Positions 44,543 to 56,598 are shown, counted from the first letter of the stretch. The stretch: DNA of 64,000 nucleotides from Bubalus kerabau (GCF_029407905.1 NC_073637.1:47864501-47928500); one strand, 5' to 3'. Program-made: numbers and translations. The notes: generated by a model from the letters alone, not told the origin.

Positions 44543-45519
44543 CGTGAAGCATGTTCTCAGTAAATCTAATCTTTTCCCCATCCTTTCTGCTGAATATTTC
44601 CAAAATGAGTGAGTGATTAGAACATTTAGGGGGCAACATTGCAGGATGTGTTGAGGAAGAAGTGGAGTAGTCAGGTGAAAGCTATGGACTGACATTTGTC
44701 CACGTTATTAGTCAGGAATGAGGATTGGGGAGGCCAGAGGAGGGCAAATACCTATTTGTGTGGTTCTTCTGAAACAAGAAGGAAGGGGGTGGGGCACAAC
44801 CTTTAAAAGAATGACATAGCCCGAGGACACGACGTAAACTGATTGGAACCGAACAGATGGTAACAGAGCTCTGATACCAGACCCAAGAGCTTAGACTCTG
44901 TTCTCTAGGTAGATGGGCCCCCAGTGGACTTTCCTGAACAGGAGACTAATGGAGTAAATAGTCATTTAGTCCCAGTGGCTTGCAATGGGGAGATGCTGGC
45001 AGTAAAGTGTTGAAGGAGGATTATGAAGACCATCCTAGAAGTTGATGAGTACCTAAGATTTTGATTGTTGTTAGAAGGAAGGGAAAGTGAGGAATGGATG
45101 CAAAAATATCTTGTGAAGGAAGAGTCTTTGTTGTTGAGGGATATGGAGTCAAGACTCCTGAGGTTTCCACTATGAACTGAAATAGAGGTATGGGAAAGGG
45201 GAGCTTGGTGAAGGAGAAGGTGACTTACTGTTTTTTCCCATTGGGATTTGACATGAAGGTAGGTCTCCTAAAGAGGGATGTCAGACTCCGAATGAGAGGC
45301 CAGGAAAGGTTATAGTGATAGAGATTTGGAAGTTATACACGTAGAGGTGTAATTGGTGTCATGAGTGTGAAAGGTGGTGAGCTTAGGACTAAATGCATAA
45401 ACTCTGGGAATGTCCAAAACAAGGGACAAGCTTTTTTGATTTTTTTTTTTTTTTTTTTTTGCTAGGCCTACAAGGATAGCCCTTTTCCCCTTCATTCTTA
45501 GGCTGTTTGTGTGTGTGTG
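44543..45519. other. No gene recognised
   Basis: G/A-rich unique-looking sequence with a long T run at 45440-45460. No repeat family or exon recognised. Confidence 0.3.
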
Positions 45520-46400
45520 TTTTTTTTTAACTGAGATAATAATGATTTATAACATAGGTTTTGTGTGTATAACATTCTGTTTGTACTTCTATATACACTA
45601 TGGGATTCTCACCATCAAAGTCAGCCCATTTTACTGGTTAATTCTTTTTTCTCTTTTACCTTCTTTCATCTGCTTTCCCTCTTTAAAAAATTATATTGTA
45701 TAAGTCTGAGATATACCATATGACGATTTGATATATGTATGTGTATATTGGAAAATCATTACTACACTAAGATTAGTTAACACATCCATCCCCTCCCATA
45801 GTTACCTTTTTTGTTTTTGTTTTTTTCATGTGTGGTGAGAACATTTAGGATCTATTCTCTTAGCACCCTTCAGGTGTATCATATGGTGTCTCTCCCCTAG
45901 ATTTATTGAGCAATGTGCTGTGTTTAGTTACTCAGTCATGTCTGACTCTTTGCAACCCCACAGGGACTGGAGCCCACCAAGCTTCTCTGTCCATGGGATT
46001 TTTCAGGCAAGAATACTGGAGTGGGTTGCCGTTTCCTCCTTTAGGGGATCTTCCCTTCCCAGGGATCAAACCCACATCTCTCATGTCTCCTGAATTGGCA
46101 GGGGGATTCTTTACCAGTGTGCCACATGGGCATCCCTATTGAGCTATAATTGGCATATAATATTGTGTAAGTTTAAGGAGTACAACATATTCATTTGGTA
46201 CATTTATATATTGTAAAATGATTAACACCTTAGGGTTAGATAACACCTGTATCACACACCATAATTACCATTTCTTTTTTGTGGTGAGAACATTTAAGAG
46301 CTACTCTTAGGCAGCTTTCAAGTATATGATACAGTGTTGCTCACTCCAGTCACCATTCTGTGTATTAGATCCCCCAGAACGTGCTCATCTTCCAGTTGCA
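45520..46400 (-). mobile_element. Old L1 3' region, minus strand, split by a Bov-tA
   Basis: Both sides show the same kind of antisense L1 sequence (GTGGTGAGAACATTTAGGAT on the left, GTGGTGAGAACATTTAAGAG on the right). The two sides overlap in content, so two copies or an internal duplication may be present. A Bov-tA (45912-46136) lies between. Confidence 0.55.
45912..46136 (-). mobile_element. Bov-tA SINE with TSD, minus strand
   Basis: 3' end GTGTTTAGTTACTCAGTCAT, head end TTACCAGTGTGCCACATGGG. Eight-base direct repeats (tattgagc) at 45904-45911 and 46137-46144. Confidence 0.88.
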
Positions 46401-46796
46401 GTTACCAGGCTGTACATTGCCTTGCTTCCCTCTTTTCTTTCTTTTCTCTCTTTTGGCCCCTCCCTCCTTCCTTCACCTCTTCCACTTCTTTTTTCTCTAA
46501 TTTTGTCTTCCTTTTCACTAATCGAATGCAAAGATGCCTGGATGTTTTGACATAGACTAGGGACAATCTTTGATGCCAGAGAGGAGCATAGGCAAAGAGA
46601 AAATACAACCTTGAGAAGTCCACGGTTCTGTTTTATATGTTATGCACAAGACTAGTTTATCCTTCAAGGGCAAATTATTCCTCATCATAGAAATAAAATT
46701 CATTTGGTTAAATGGGGATTACAGGCAACCTATCATAACTAAATGTGTATAGGCTTGGAAATTAACTTTCGCTTGGACATTATTTTAAGTAACCTC
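46401..46796. other. No gene recognised
   Basis: A pyrimidine-rich tract at 46420-46510 (TTTCTTTCTTTTCTCTC). No exon or repeat family recognised. Confidence 0.3.
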
Positions 46797-46811
46797 ATAA
46801 AAGTGATTATC

Positions 46812-46942
46812 GGGGAGGAGGGAGGAGGGTTCAGGATGGGGAACACATGTATACCTGTGGCGGATTCATTTTGATATTTGGCAAAACTAATACAGTTATG
46901 TAAAGTTTAAAAATAAAATAAAATTTAAAAAAAATAAATAAA
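46812..46942 (+). mobile_element. Ruminant L1 3' end, 5'-truncated, with TSD
   Basis: GGGTTCAGGATGGGGAACAC, CATTTTGATATTTGGCAAAA, GTTATGTAAAGTTTAAAAAT and an A-rich tail. Perfect 15-base direct repeats (ataaaagtgattatc) at 46797-46811 and 46943-46957. A young, very short L1 insertion. Confidence 0.93.
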
Positions 46943-46957
46943 ATAAAAGTGATTATC

Positions 46958-47715
46958 ATAAAATTGCCTTTCTTTGTTCTCTGGTTTCCTAATTCTGCAA
47001 GACTTGGGAGAGTGCCCTGGTATTTCCATACAGTGGTGTTGAAAGTTGAAATCAAAGTTCTGCCTCCTTCTCCAGATGACTTTAAAAACATACTCCCCTA
47101 CAAGCCAGAACTTTAAAAGGTATATCTAAAATTGTACTATTTTTTTTTTTTAGTGCAGTATGTTAAGGACTAAGTTTGTAGCAAATATTATCATCTCAGG
47201 AATATTTTTAATTTATATTTAAAGCATTTTATTGTTCATAATGTGATTTAATTTTTAAGACAAATGCTTTTTTGAAAATTAATGGCAATAGATGTACCTG
47301 TTTTCCTACTGAGAATGAGATGATCTGATCATCTTTACAGAACTCAAGGAAAATATCTTTTTGATGTATCATTTTCTTGCTATTGTCTGGATGTCCTGAC
47401 ACTTACAATCTATGCAGCCAAAGGAGACTGTTTCTCACTAGCTGAATAATTCTTTCAACCTTATGTGGGGTAACGTGGGTAAAATGGACTCTGCCCCTTT
47501 TCAGTGGACATATGCCCGCCATCTAGCATCGCCTGCGTACCTTCACTTTCTTTGCTTTATTGTAAATGAGATATTTGACATTTGAAGATATTTTTACAAG
47601 ATGAAGATATTCATCTTCAAGAATAAAAGTACTCAAAATCATGAGTTAACACCTTTATTAATTTGGTCGGTTAGTACATTTGCATGCTTTGGATCTGGCA
47701 TTTTGTCAGTTACTG
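46958..47715. other. No gene recognised
   Basis: AT-rich sequence with a T run at 47141-47151. No repeat family or exon recognised. Confidence 0.3.
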
Positions 47716-47716
47716 A

Positions 47717-47719
<3 letters not shown>

Positions 47720-47755
<36 letters not shown>
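47720..47755. repeat. (GT)18 microsatellite
   Basis: Thirty-six bases of pure GT repeat following GAAGA. Likely length-variable. Confidence 0.97.
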
Positions 47756-47757
<2 letters not shown>

Positions 47758-47889
47758 TTAGTCATGGGGAAATCCTAAAACAACATAAAATGTTTTAACA
47801 TATGGAATTTGTCAATAGGGGTTTGACAATCTAACTTCATGGTGATTTATTGCTGAAAACAGGAAACTCTTACCACAACCAAGTGCTGC

Positions 47890-48050
47890 ATTCTCCCACT
47901 GCTTATTTTGTAAATAAATTTTTATTGAAACATAGCCACACATGGTTGTTTACATATTGTCTGTGATTGCTTTCACACTCTAGTGGTAATTTTGAGGAGT
48001 TTGACAGACTTTGTGTCCTGTAAAGCTTCAAGTACTTATTATCAGGTCCT
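47890..48050. mobile_element. hAT-type DNA transposon remnant
   Basis: TTTGTAAATAAATTTTTATTG, ACATAGCCACACATGGTTGT, TATTGTCTGTGATTGCTTTC and ATCAGGTCCTTTACAG correspond to a well-known mammalian hAT-Charlie-group element. Inverted-repeat ends are not preserved. Confidence 0.6.
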
Positions 48051-48468
48051 TTACAGATGAGATTCAGTTGACTCCAAGCTTAAATGCACTTAAATACAAG
48101 TCAGTGATGCCCAAAAGGTTGGCCAAACAAGGTCTCATGGAGAGGCATTTTCAGATTGGCTACAGATTCGTGTAAAATATTATATACCTACTTGGAGAAG
48201 GGCAAACCAGAAAGACATAAACTGAAATGACTTTGGACAATTAGGAGTTCTAGTTCATCAGCAAAGTGAGCTTAATAGGTATCTACTTTCCTGGGTCACA
48301 GGATTTAAGGAAGTCACACACATACACCTGTTTTCTCTGGGTTGGCTTCTTGCTCTGGGAAAGACAGGTCCTTGTATCTCTAGGCTTACAGGCTTCTGTT
48401 AGTTGAGATTTAAGAAGACCCCATTCTATCACTTGAATCTCTCTAGTCACTTGCTCATGTCTGGACCA
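48051..48468. other. No gene recognised
   Basis: Unique-looking sequence; no repeat or exon recognised. Confidence 0.3.
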
Positions 48469-48479
48469 ATCACTGGCCT

Positions 48480-48689
48480 TGTTGTTTAGTCACTAGGCCA
48501 TGTCTGGCTCTTTTGTGACCCTGTGGACTGTAGCCCTCCAGGCTCCTTTGTCCATCACATTTCCCAGGCAAGAATACTGGAGTGGGTTGCCACTTCCTCC
48601 TCTAGGGGATCTTCCCAACCCAGGGATTAAACCCACATCTCCTGCATTGGCAGATGGATTCTTTACCACTGGGGCCACCTGGGAAGCCC
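48480..48689 (-). mobile_element. Bov-tA SINE with TSD, minus strand
   Basis: 3' end TGTTGTTTAGTCACTAGGCC, head end ACTGGGGCCACCTGGGAAGC. Perfect 11-base direct repeats (atcactggcct) at 48469-48479 and 48690-48700. Confidence 0.93.
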
Positions 48690-48700
48690 ATCACTGGCCT

Positions 48701-50600
48701 ACCAGGATGCCATGGCCTGAGAGAGGAGTATTTCCTATGAGAAAGGAATGCAACCAAAAACTAACACGTTAACTGCATTGTCTTTACCTTTGTTAGACCT
48801 CATTCTTTGACTTTATTCAAGCTTTGTATGTATTCTGGGTTGAGATAAATGGTTTTCATAGCTAAGGCCTAGTGTACACGTGGACACTGATGTACAGCCA
48901 GCAGCGGTGGTGCAGGCTTAAGGAATAGAAAGGCTCTTCTGCAGCACCTGCAGTAGAAACTGCAGTGGCTTGTGGAGCTCCTGTGATATGTTTAGAATTC
49001 TGTGAATGGCACAGTCTCTGTGATTCTTAACTTTTTATCTACCTTGACAAACAGTGAGGGTAATTTTCACGTAACTAACAGATCTCTGTGTATATCCCAG
49101 GGGTTATGCACAATTCCCCGAATGCTGGCTTTATCAGATTTCTCTTCCACAAGAAAGCACATGGGAAGACAAGTGAAGCAGACTTTATTACAGATGACCT
49201 TGAATCTGCTCAGAGGGTGGGAACAATCGTAAAGCACTCCCCAACTTTAGCACTTCATTATAACATTAAAATTAGTAATGACCTACCTCACTGCTGATCA
49301 CAATACCTTGGGGACCTGTGTCATGGTGGTTGAGAACCACTATCCTGGAAGAACTTGGAGTCACCTTAGGGTGATGGAAGTGGTTTATAAAATTATTCAT
49401 GAGACAGGGTAGGTGGGTTGAGTGCCTAATAAGTGGAGCCGACATCTGGAACAGTCAAGAGCATAAAGCATCCCACAGATAGAGGATTCTTGCATTTGTG
49501 GGCCCGTATTAGTTATAGGTCTCTGGTTACAAGAAACAGAAATTCTTGTCAGTTAGCTTATGCAAAAAAAAGGAGAAGGTACTATAACAATAAAGTGTAT
49601 CTTCTAGTCCTCCGTCGTCTAAAATGACATCTGGCACATACTAGGTGCGAAGTAAATATTTGGTGAATGCGTGGTCCCAGCCAGAAAGTCATTAGAAACC
49701 CAGTGGTTTTCCATCTCCAGCTCTCGTCTCTCTTCCTTTGTGTATAATACTCAATTCACCTTTTATTTTTTGCCCCTGCAGATGATTACTCAGCTTCCCA
49801 CTTGATGTGGCAACCTGTGGCCACCCACAGCTCCAAGCTTATACTGTCCAGTTTCAGCCATGAAACGAGGCTGACTTGACTCCTTCATTCCCACTTTGAA
49901 TTCTGGGAAAGCGAGAGTCTGGCCAGTATAGGTTAGTGATGTCCCTCTGGCAGATCAGTGGTGCTGCAGACCCTAGACTCCCTAGGATCCTGTGGCTCTG
50001 CATCAAGCAATATGGGGACTATTCCCAGACACAAAAGAATTCATTGTAGCTGAGAAATCAGTCCAGGGTGGCTACTCTTGACCCATGAGATAAATGAGAT
50101 GGAAGGTGCTAAAGCCAGCTCTCCATGTAGTCTGCAGCAGGGCAGGATTCTCTGGGAATGGATGGTTATAGCTGGAGTCAGAATAGTTAAGCCTTCCGAG
50201 TCTTAGGTAGACTATCAACCCTACACTTCTGTGTTTATTATCACTCGGCTTCCATGCCAGCCAGGAGAATATAGAATATAGAATTGTCTTTTGAGAAAAT
50301 GTCGAACTGAGGCATCCTGAGTTAGCTGGTGCTGAATAATAATGGAATTCTATTCTTGGACTTCGTGATTCCATCTCTGAGCAAATGCAGAGGAGACCTT
50401 GGCAGGTATCTTTATATATGATCAGCAATGCCAACGCACCTCTTACTGTTAAGGCGGTGCAGCAGACATGAGTGACATTTTTAGACTGTTTGTACTGAAT
50501 GTAATAATGTTTTCATGTGGAATGTACTGTGCTTTACTCTTGAGAGATGGCTTGGTTTGATAGAGAGAGGCAAGCAGGTTTATTAATACAGCCCAGTAAG
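48701..50600. other. No gene recognised; probable old repeat debris
   Basis: 49505-49580 (GGTCTCTGGTTACAAGAAAC) and 49310-49345 (GTGGTTGAGAACCACTATCC, resembling a hAT terminal sequence) look like ancient repeat pieces. A 120-codon minus-strand frame at 50072-50434 has no recognisable domain. Confidence 0.3.
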
Positions 50601-50714
50601 GCCACGTGCCATCTCTGAAGTATCAGTCTACTTCTTTAACCTTTGTGAGTTAGTTTTGTCATTTGCCTAATGGAGATAATGACATTTCAGGAGAAAGAAA
50701 GAAAAGGAATAAAT
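50601..50714 (+). mobile_element. Possible MIR fragment
   Basis: ACTTCTTTAACCTTTGTGAG, then TTTGTCATTTGCCTAATGG and GATAATGACATTT follow the MIR core loosely. Confidence 0.3.
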
Positions 50715-51700
50715 AGATGCTTACTTTATAACATACACAAAAATTAATTCCAGATGGATTAAAGGGTGATTATGATAAAGTTTTAAAAATTTCAGGAGAC
50801 AATGTAGGAGAAAGATTTTCTTAGGCATCATAAAATTAAATATTTCTAAATACAAAACAAATCACTATGAGCATAGGTAAACTTGGGTGACAGTGTGAAG
50901 ACATTTGTAACATATAAAGCAGACATTCAGTTAATATTCGTAACATGTTCTGTAAAACAAATATCCACAACAAATCAGTAAAATAGGTCACATAAATAGG
51001 CAACTCAGAGAAGAAATTTTCATGTCACAATAAACTTATAGAAAGACTCAACTTCATTAATCAAAAAATTCATTTTTTAAATGAGATGCCCTTGCATTGG
51101 ATTAGCAAACATTAAAAAAAAAAAAAAAGTGATGTGGAACAATGACCACTTTCATACACAACGAGTGGAAATTTTTTTTTTTTTTTAGTGAAGGCTCTGT
51201 TTGTTATTTTGGCATTAATTCTAAGATATAAAATGTGTATGCCTTTCGACTCAGCAATTCTACTTCTGGGAATCCCATCAAGAATTCAATTGTGCACAAT
51301 AATGTATGTATCAGGACTCTTATTTCAGAATGTTTTGCTGTATAGAAAAAAATGAGAGCCAATCTTTATCAATGGGAGTAGTTACATTATGGTATCTATC
51401 ATTAGAATGAAAAATTAGAAACACACTAAATCCCATCAATAAGAGGATAGTCAAATCAATCATGGTATATTCAGTAATATTGTGGAATATGATGTACAGA
51501 TTCAAAAGAATGAGGGAGATCCAAAAACGAGACTATGGAAATATTGATAGCTCTCCAAGATCTCTTGTTAAGTGAAAAACTGAATCATGGAATCACAAAT
51601 ACAGTATGGTAAATTTATATAAAAGGTACTTAAATTTGTGTATATTTATGGGAAAATAGAAGAAAAAGGAAGGGTCATGCCAGTTTGACAGTAGGGGCCT
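50715..51700 (+). mobile_element. Old L1 ORF2 C-terminus and 3' region
   Basis: AAAATTAATTCCAGATGGAT, GGAGACAATGTAGGAGAAAG, CGACTCAGCAATTCTACTTC and later TGGAATCACAAATACAGTA follow the end of L1 ORF2 and its 3' region. Many stops and frame breaks. A-run (51113-51128) and T-run (51173-51187) lie inside. Confidence 0.65.
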
Positions 51701-51779
51701 TTGTGTAATGTTTCAATGTATAGATGAAGAGTGATAGTCACACTTTCTGTATTATTGTGATATTTAACTATTTTAGGTG

Positions 51780-51965
51780 AAGCATTTCCAATTTTTCACT
51801 CTAATGAATATACCATAATTTAACTACTCTATTAATACAGTGTTTTTAATTTTTCCCTTATAACAAAATGTTTTAAAACAAGAATCTTTGTACATGAATT
51901 TTGTGTACAATTGAATTCTTGATGGTTCCTAAAAGTAGAATTGCTGGGTCAAAGGGTATGCACAT
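51780..51965 (-). mobile_element. Old L1 fragment, minus strand
   Basis: TAGAATTGCTGGGTCAAAGG and neighbours read as L1 3' sequence in antisense, opposite to the preceding fragment. Confidence 0.4.
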
Positions 51966-51969
51966 TTTA

Positions 51970-52165
51970 TAAGTGTTAGTCGCTCAGTCATGTCTGACTC
52001 TTTGTAACCCCATGGACTGCAGCCCACCAGGCTCCTCTGCCCATGGGATTTTCTAGGCAAGGATACTGGAGTAGTTTGCCATTTCTTTCTCCAGGAGATC
52101 TTCCTGACCCAGGGATCAAACCCAGATCTCCTGTACTACAGGCAGATTCTTTACTGACTGAGCTA
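51970..52165 (-). mobile_element. Bov-tA SINE, minus strand
   Basis: 3' end AAGTGTTAGTCGCTCAGTCA, body CCATGGACTGCAGCCCACCA, head end TACAGGCAGATTCTTTACTG. Inserted at the end of the L1 fragment. Confidence 0.85.
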
Positions 52166-52570
52166 AAAATAACTTAAACAGAAGCCTTACTAAAGAATAG
52201 TTTCATTAACAATTTATGAAGGGTTCATTGTTCTACATTACTTGCCTAAGTTACTTGCTTGGTGCATAATAAGTCCTTGATATCTATTAACATTTTTCTT
52301 CTTTTAATTCTTTGGTAGAATGGATAAGAATTGCATAAACTAAGAAATATTCAGTTAGTGCCTTCTGTATGTCCTGGGGCGAACTCTCTGTAAGGACCTT
52401 CCAACCTGCCTCTGAAGATTAAACAGATTCCCTTGAAATGTGGATTTGCAAAAGGAAATTAATTAATCTGTTAAATGAAAAGTACAAATAAAAAATGCAT
52501 GGGCAGTTGTCAGGGCTGATGTGTATGGTTGTGTAGGTTGGGCACTACACAATCTCCTAGATTTGTGCAA
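52166..52570. other. No gene recognised
   Basis: AT-rich sequence leading into the BovB fragment. Confidence 0.3.
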
Positions 52571-52897
52571 GGGTTCCAACCAGTCCATTCTGAAGGACAT
52601 CAGCCCTGGGATTTCTTTGGAAGGAATGATGCTAAAGCTGAAACTTCAGTACTTTGGCCACCTCATGCGAAGAGTTGACTCATTGGAAAAGACTCTGATG
52701 CTGGGAGGGATTGGGGGCAGGAGGAGAAGGGGACAACAGAGGATGAGATGGCTGGATGGCATCACTGACTCGATGGACGTGAGTCTGAGTGAACTCTGGG
52801 AGTTGGTGATGGACAGGGAGGCCTGGCGTGCTGCGATTCATGGGGTCGCAAAGAGTCAGACGTGACTGAGCAACTGAACTGAACTGAACTGAACTGT
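52571..52897 (+). mobile_element. BovB LINE 3' fragment
   Basis: Begins CCAACCAGTCCATTCTGAAG and ends with GACTGAGCAACTGAACTGAA and further TGAAC units. The frame reads SILKDISPGISLEGMMLKLK, then RRRRGQQRMRWLDG and DREAWRAAIHGVAKSQT, the C-terminal extension of the BovB protein, open to near the tail. No clear direct repeats. Confidence 0.92.
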
Positions 52898-53905
52898 CTA
52901 CATAACTCTGTGGAGTAGTGAGATTATAGATGACCAGAATGAGCTGGAGTCTTAGAGAAAGTCATGGGAAAGTTGGAATTTAGAATGATAATTAGGGAGT
53001 AGGAAGGATTTGAGACAGAAGATATGAAGCAGTGTGATATTCCCAATGGCGACGAGGGGAATAGCAAACCTTTACAAAGAACATGTTCAGGGCTGAGGAC
53101 AGCCGGAACCCCACGACTTATGCTTGTTTCCACCTGTGTTTGCTTTTGTTCGCTTCATTTGTGACTTCTTCAATTGTTAAAATGATAAAGGCATAGTCTG
53201 GCTTTGATGTTTCAAGGTTTTAGAAGCCATGCATTCTTGATTTAATCAGAGTTGAAGAGGTTCTGGGTTGTTGACTTATAGTAGTCAAACATAGAAGAGA
53301 CTGATTCTGAACCAGAATGCAAAATCATTAATTTCCCAGGAAAGAGGCACCTGAAACAAGACCGAGACCCAGACATCTGGTGCAAGTATTGGCGGCCCAT
53401 CAGAAGATTGCTTGATTAGTCCAGACTAGGGGCTAGGGTTCTGGCAGTCTTAGGAGAGATTTCCAGCAGATATTGGATTTGTTTATCTACTTTAGTAATG
53501 TCTATGCCTAGACTCTGTACCATTTTCTAGAATCAGAGCATCCCTTTCCTATTGTCATATCAGAGTTTGATGCAGACTAAAATGCTTAGCTATCCTACTT
53601 TTGTCATCATTATTTTTCAACTTATCCAAGAGTTTCTGGTACAGTTAGTCCTTTCCATCTCCCTGCTCCCTTTTATGAGTTGGTTCTTGTGTTTTATCCC
53701 TGTTTTAAAGTTTTATTGTACCTTTTGTTTTAATCTGTCTTGATTCCTTTTTTAGAATACAGGTATACAGTAAATAAATGTATGTTACTTATGCTTGCCA
53801 CAAATTTCTACCATGACTTCATCACTTCATGTTGGGCATGTTACAATTAAGTTGTTAATTTTATTTTGTTAAGCTGCGTTTTCTGATAACTTTTGGCCCC
53901 CTCCC
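52898..53905. other. No gene recognised
   Basis: Unique-looking sequence; a 63-codon frame rich in hydrophobic residues at 53552-53743 has no recognised domain. Confidence 0.3.
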
Positions 53906-53917
53906 CAAGCAAAATAA

Positions 53918-54144
53918 GGTGGCTTATCAGGTGGCTCAGTGGTAAGGAGTGTCCGCCTGCAACACAGAAGAAGCAGGAGGCATGGGTTTGATCCCTGGGT
54001 CAGGAAGATCTCCTGGAGGAGGAAATGACAACCCACTCCAATATTCTTACCTGGAAAATCTAACAGACCTAGGAGCCTGGGGGGCTGCAGTCCATGACGT
54101 TGCAAAGAGTTGGACACAACTGAGCTACTGAGCACACAACAGTG
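53918..54144 (+). mobile_element. Bov-tA SINE with TSD
   Basis: Head GGTGGCTTATCAGGTGGCTC, body ACAACCCACTCCAATATTCT, 3' half GACGTTGCAAAGAGTTGGAC. Perfect 12-base direct repeats (caagcaaaataa) at 53906-53917 and 54145-54156. Confidence 0.93.
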
Positions 54145-54156
54145 CAAGCAAAATAA

Positions 54157-55144
54157 ATCCACCCTCTCCTGTGTGTTCTTTCTTCGGAAGGCAGCTGTGC
54201 TCACCATTCTACCACCAACACTATACCACCACCACACTCGTGTGTGTTCTTTCTTTGTTTCTGCATGTGTGTTAGAATGTCTTATCTACCTGTGTCACCA
54301 TGACTAGATTGTAGAGTTCTGAAGAAATCAAAGACAAGGTACATTCATTCATGGACTAGACACCCTGCTTCCTGGAAAGACCTGGGTCTGCAGAGTGGTG
54401 TGGACTCTGGGACTAAGGGCAGCACCACCCCTGGAACTACCTCTTGGAGGACCTCCTGACCCCCAGAGACAGAGGCTGAGGGATGAGAATACATAGGTTG
54501 CACTTCTCCTTTCTGTGTGAGTAGGAGAATGCTGGCTTCTCCAGCTGAGGGACTCAAGGGGAAAATGTACTTCCTTGGCATGCTGTATGAGTCCTGGCAG
54601 TCTCAGTGTAATCTGTGAAAAAGAAAAGTCCCCTAAACCTCAGTGACAAAAGTACAACAATTTTCTTTTTCATATTATATGTCAGTTGCCCATCATCGGA
54701 GGTGTCTCCACACCAGGAACCCCAGCTGATTGAGGCAGCACCATCTGGAAAGTCAGTAGTTACTAATGAAGGAAGAGGGAAAAGATGAGTGATTGCACAC
54801 CGACCCTTCAGTGTTGTCTCTCCGAAGTGACACATACATTCACTGGGTAGAACAAGTCAGGGGAGTGTAATTCTTTCTGTGCAAGAGATGGCAGGAACTG
54901 TATATCAGCAGGCAGTGGAAATGTCCCCCACACTTAGAAATGGCAACTGCCAACCCAGCCATTGCTGGTCCGTGTGCCTTTGACCTCTTACCAGATTACT
55001 GTGTAAGGGCCTCAGTGGCTGAACCTGAACCTCAGGGACGAATAGAGCCAGGAAGAGGCAAAATAATAATAATAACCTAAAAGGGGCCCAGAATCCAGAG
55101 AGAAGAAAGATATGGAAAACACTCATAATAGGTAGCAACTAACT
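54157..55144. other. No gene recognised
   Basis: Mixed-composition sequence. Frames of 78 to 93 codons on the minus strand (54345-54835) show no domain, and I see no convincing splice-site pair. Confidence 0.3.
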
Positions 55145-55255
55145 CCTGTAGGGGTCAATAGATTACAGCCCATGGACCAAATCTGGCCCAACCATTGTTT
55201 TTGTCTGACCCACAAGCTACAAATGATCTTACACTTTTAAATGATTGAAATAAAT
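55145..55255. mobile_element. hAT-Charlie-type remnant
   Basis: ATTACAGCCCATGGACCAAA, TCTGGCCCAACCATTGTTTTT, then CTTTTAAATGATTGAAATAA match the end and interior of an old mammalian hAT element, related to that at 47890. Confidence 0.6.
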
Positions 55256-55307
55256 GGAAAGAAAAATAACATACCATGTGTTTTACAACGTGTCATACAT
55301 TATTTCC

Positions 55308-55552
55308 TAGTGGCTCAGTGATAAAGAATCCACCTGCAGGAGACACAGATTCGATCCCTGGTCCAGGAAGATTCCCTGGAGGAGGAAATGGCAACCCAGT
55401 ATTGGTTGCCAAAACCCAGTATTGGGGGAAAAAAAAAAAACCTGTATTTTTGCCTAGGAAATCCCAAAGGATAAAGGAAATCCCATGGATACAGTCCATG
55501 GGATCACAAAGAGTCTGACACAGCTTAGAGACTACACAGTAACAGCAACAAC
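55308..55552 (+). mobile_element. Bov-tA SINE, degenerate
   Basis: Head TAGTGGCTCAGTGATAAAGA, B box AGATTCGATCCCTGG, then an internal rearrangement with an A run (55429-55440), and the 3' half ATGGGATCACAAAGAGTCTG. Part of the body appears duplicated (AACCCAGTATTG twice). Confidence 0.75.
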
Positions 55553-55584
55553 AGTATATTTTTCTAAGTCTTTTCTTTTATCAG

Positions 55585-55720
55585 CTCAATTAATCTTTAC
55601 AGCAATCTTACAGAAGAGGTACTAGTAGTCATTGTGTAGAAGAGGCCACTGAAGCTTCTAGATTGGTTAGGGGATAAGTAGACCTCATGAGTCCTACAGC
55701 TGGAATTCACACCCATAAAG
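55585..55720 (-). mobile_element. MIR SINE fragment, minus strand
   Basis: AATTAATCTTTACAGCAATC, CAGAAGAGGTACTAGTAG and CACCCATAAA after a GCTGGAATTC motif follow the reverse complement of MIR. Confidence 0.5.
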
Positions 55721-55763
55721 TTGTACCCTAGAGCCTAGGCTCACATATATATTTCTTATGTAT

Positions 55764-56597
55764 CAGATCAGATCAGATAAGATCAGTTGCTCAGTCGTGT
55801 CCAACTCTTTGCAACCCCATGAATCGCAGCACGCCAGGCCTCCCTGTTCATCATCAACTCCCGGAGTTCACTCAGACTCACATCCATCAAGTCAATGATG
55901 CCATCCAGCCATCTCATCCTCTGTCGTCCCCTTCTCCTCCTGCCCCCAATCCCTCCCAGCATCAGAGTCTTTTCCAATGAGTCACACTCTTAGCCTGAGG
56001 TGGCCAAAGTACTGGAGTTTCAGCTTCAGCAGCATTCCTTCCAAAGAAATCCCAGGGCTGATCTCCTTCAGAATGGACTGGTTGGATCTCCTTGCAGTCC
56101 AAGGGACTCTCAAGAGTCTCCTCCAACACCACAGTTCAAAAGCATCAATTCTTCAGCACTCAGCCTTCTTCACAGTCCAACTCTCACATCCATACATGAC
56201 CCCAGGAAAAACCATAGCCTTGACTAGACGAACCTTTGTTGGCAAAGTAATGTCTCTGCTTTTCAATATGCTGTCTAGGTTGGTCATAACTTTCCTTGCA
56301 AGGAGTAAGCGTCTTTTAATTTCATGGCTGCAGTCACCATCTGCAGTGATTTTGGAGCCCAGAAAAATAAAGTCTGACACTGTTTCCACTGTTTCCCCAT
56401 CTATTTCCCATGAAGTGGTGGAACCTGATGCCATAATCTTCATTTTCTGAATGTTGAGCTTTAAGCCAACTTTTTCACTCTCCTCTTTCACTTTCATCAA
56501 GAGGCTTTTTAGTTCCTCTTCACTTTCTGCCATAAGGGTGGTGTCATCTGCATATCTGAGGTTATTGATATTTCTCCCGGCAATCTTGATTCCAGCA

Positions 56598-56598
<1 letters not shown>
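55764..56598 (-). mobile_element. BovB LINE 3' fragment, TGATC-tail type
   Basis: Tail ATCAGATCAGATAAGATCAG, then the 3' region and the end of the reverse transcriptase up to GGCAATCTTGATTCCAGC. The frame at 56662-56153 holds YADDTTLMAESEEELKSLLM and ends WTVKKAEC then TGA. It shares several diagnostic changes with the 60554 copy (see findings). It lies in the tail of a CHR SINE. Confidence 0.9.

Noticed and set aside
47601..47798. Frame with a VCVCVC run
   Set aside because: It is translation of the GT microsatellite.
50072..50434. A 120-codon minus-strand frame
   Set aside because: No recognisable domain or splice context; the area looks like old repeat debris.
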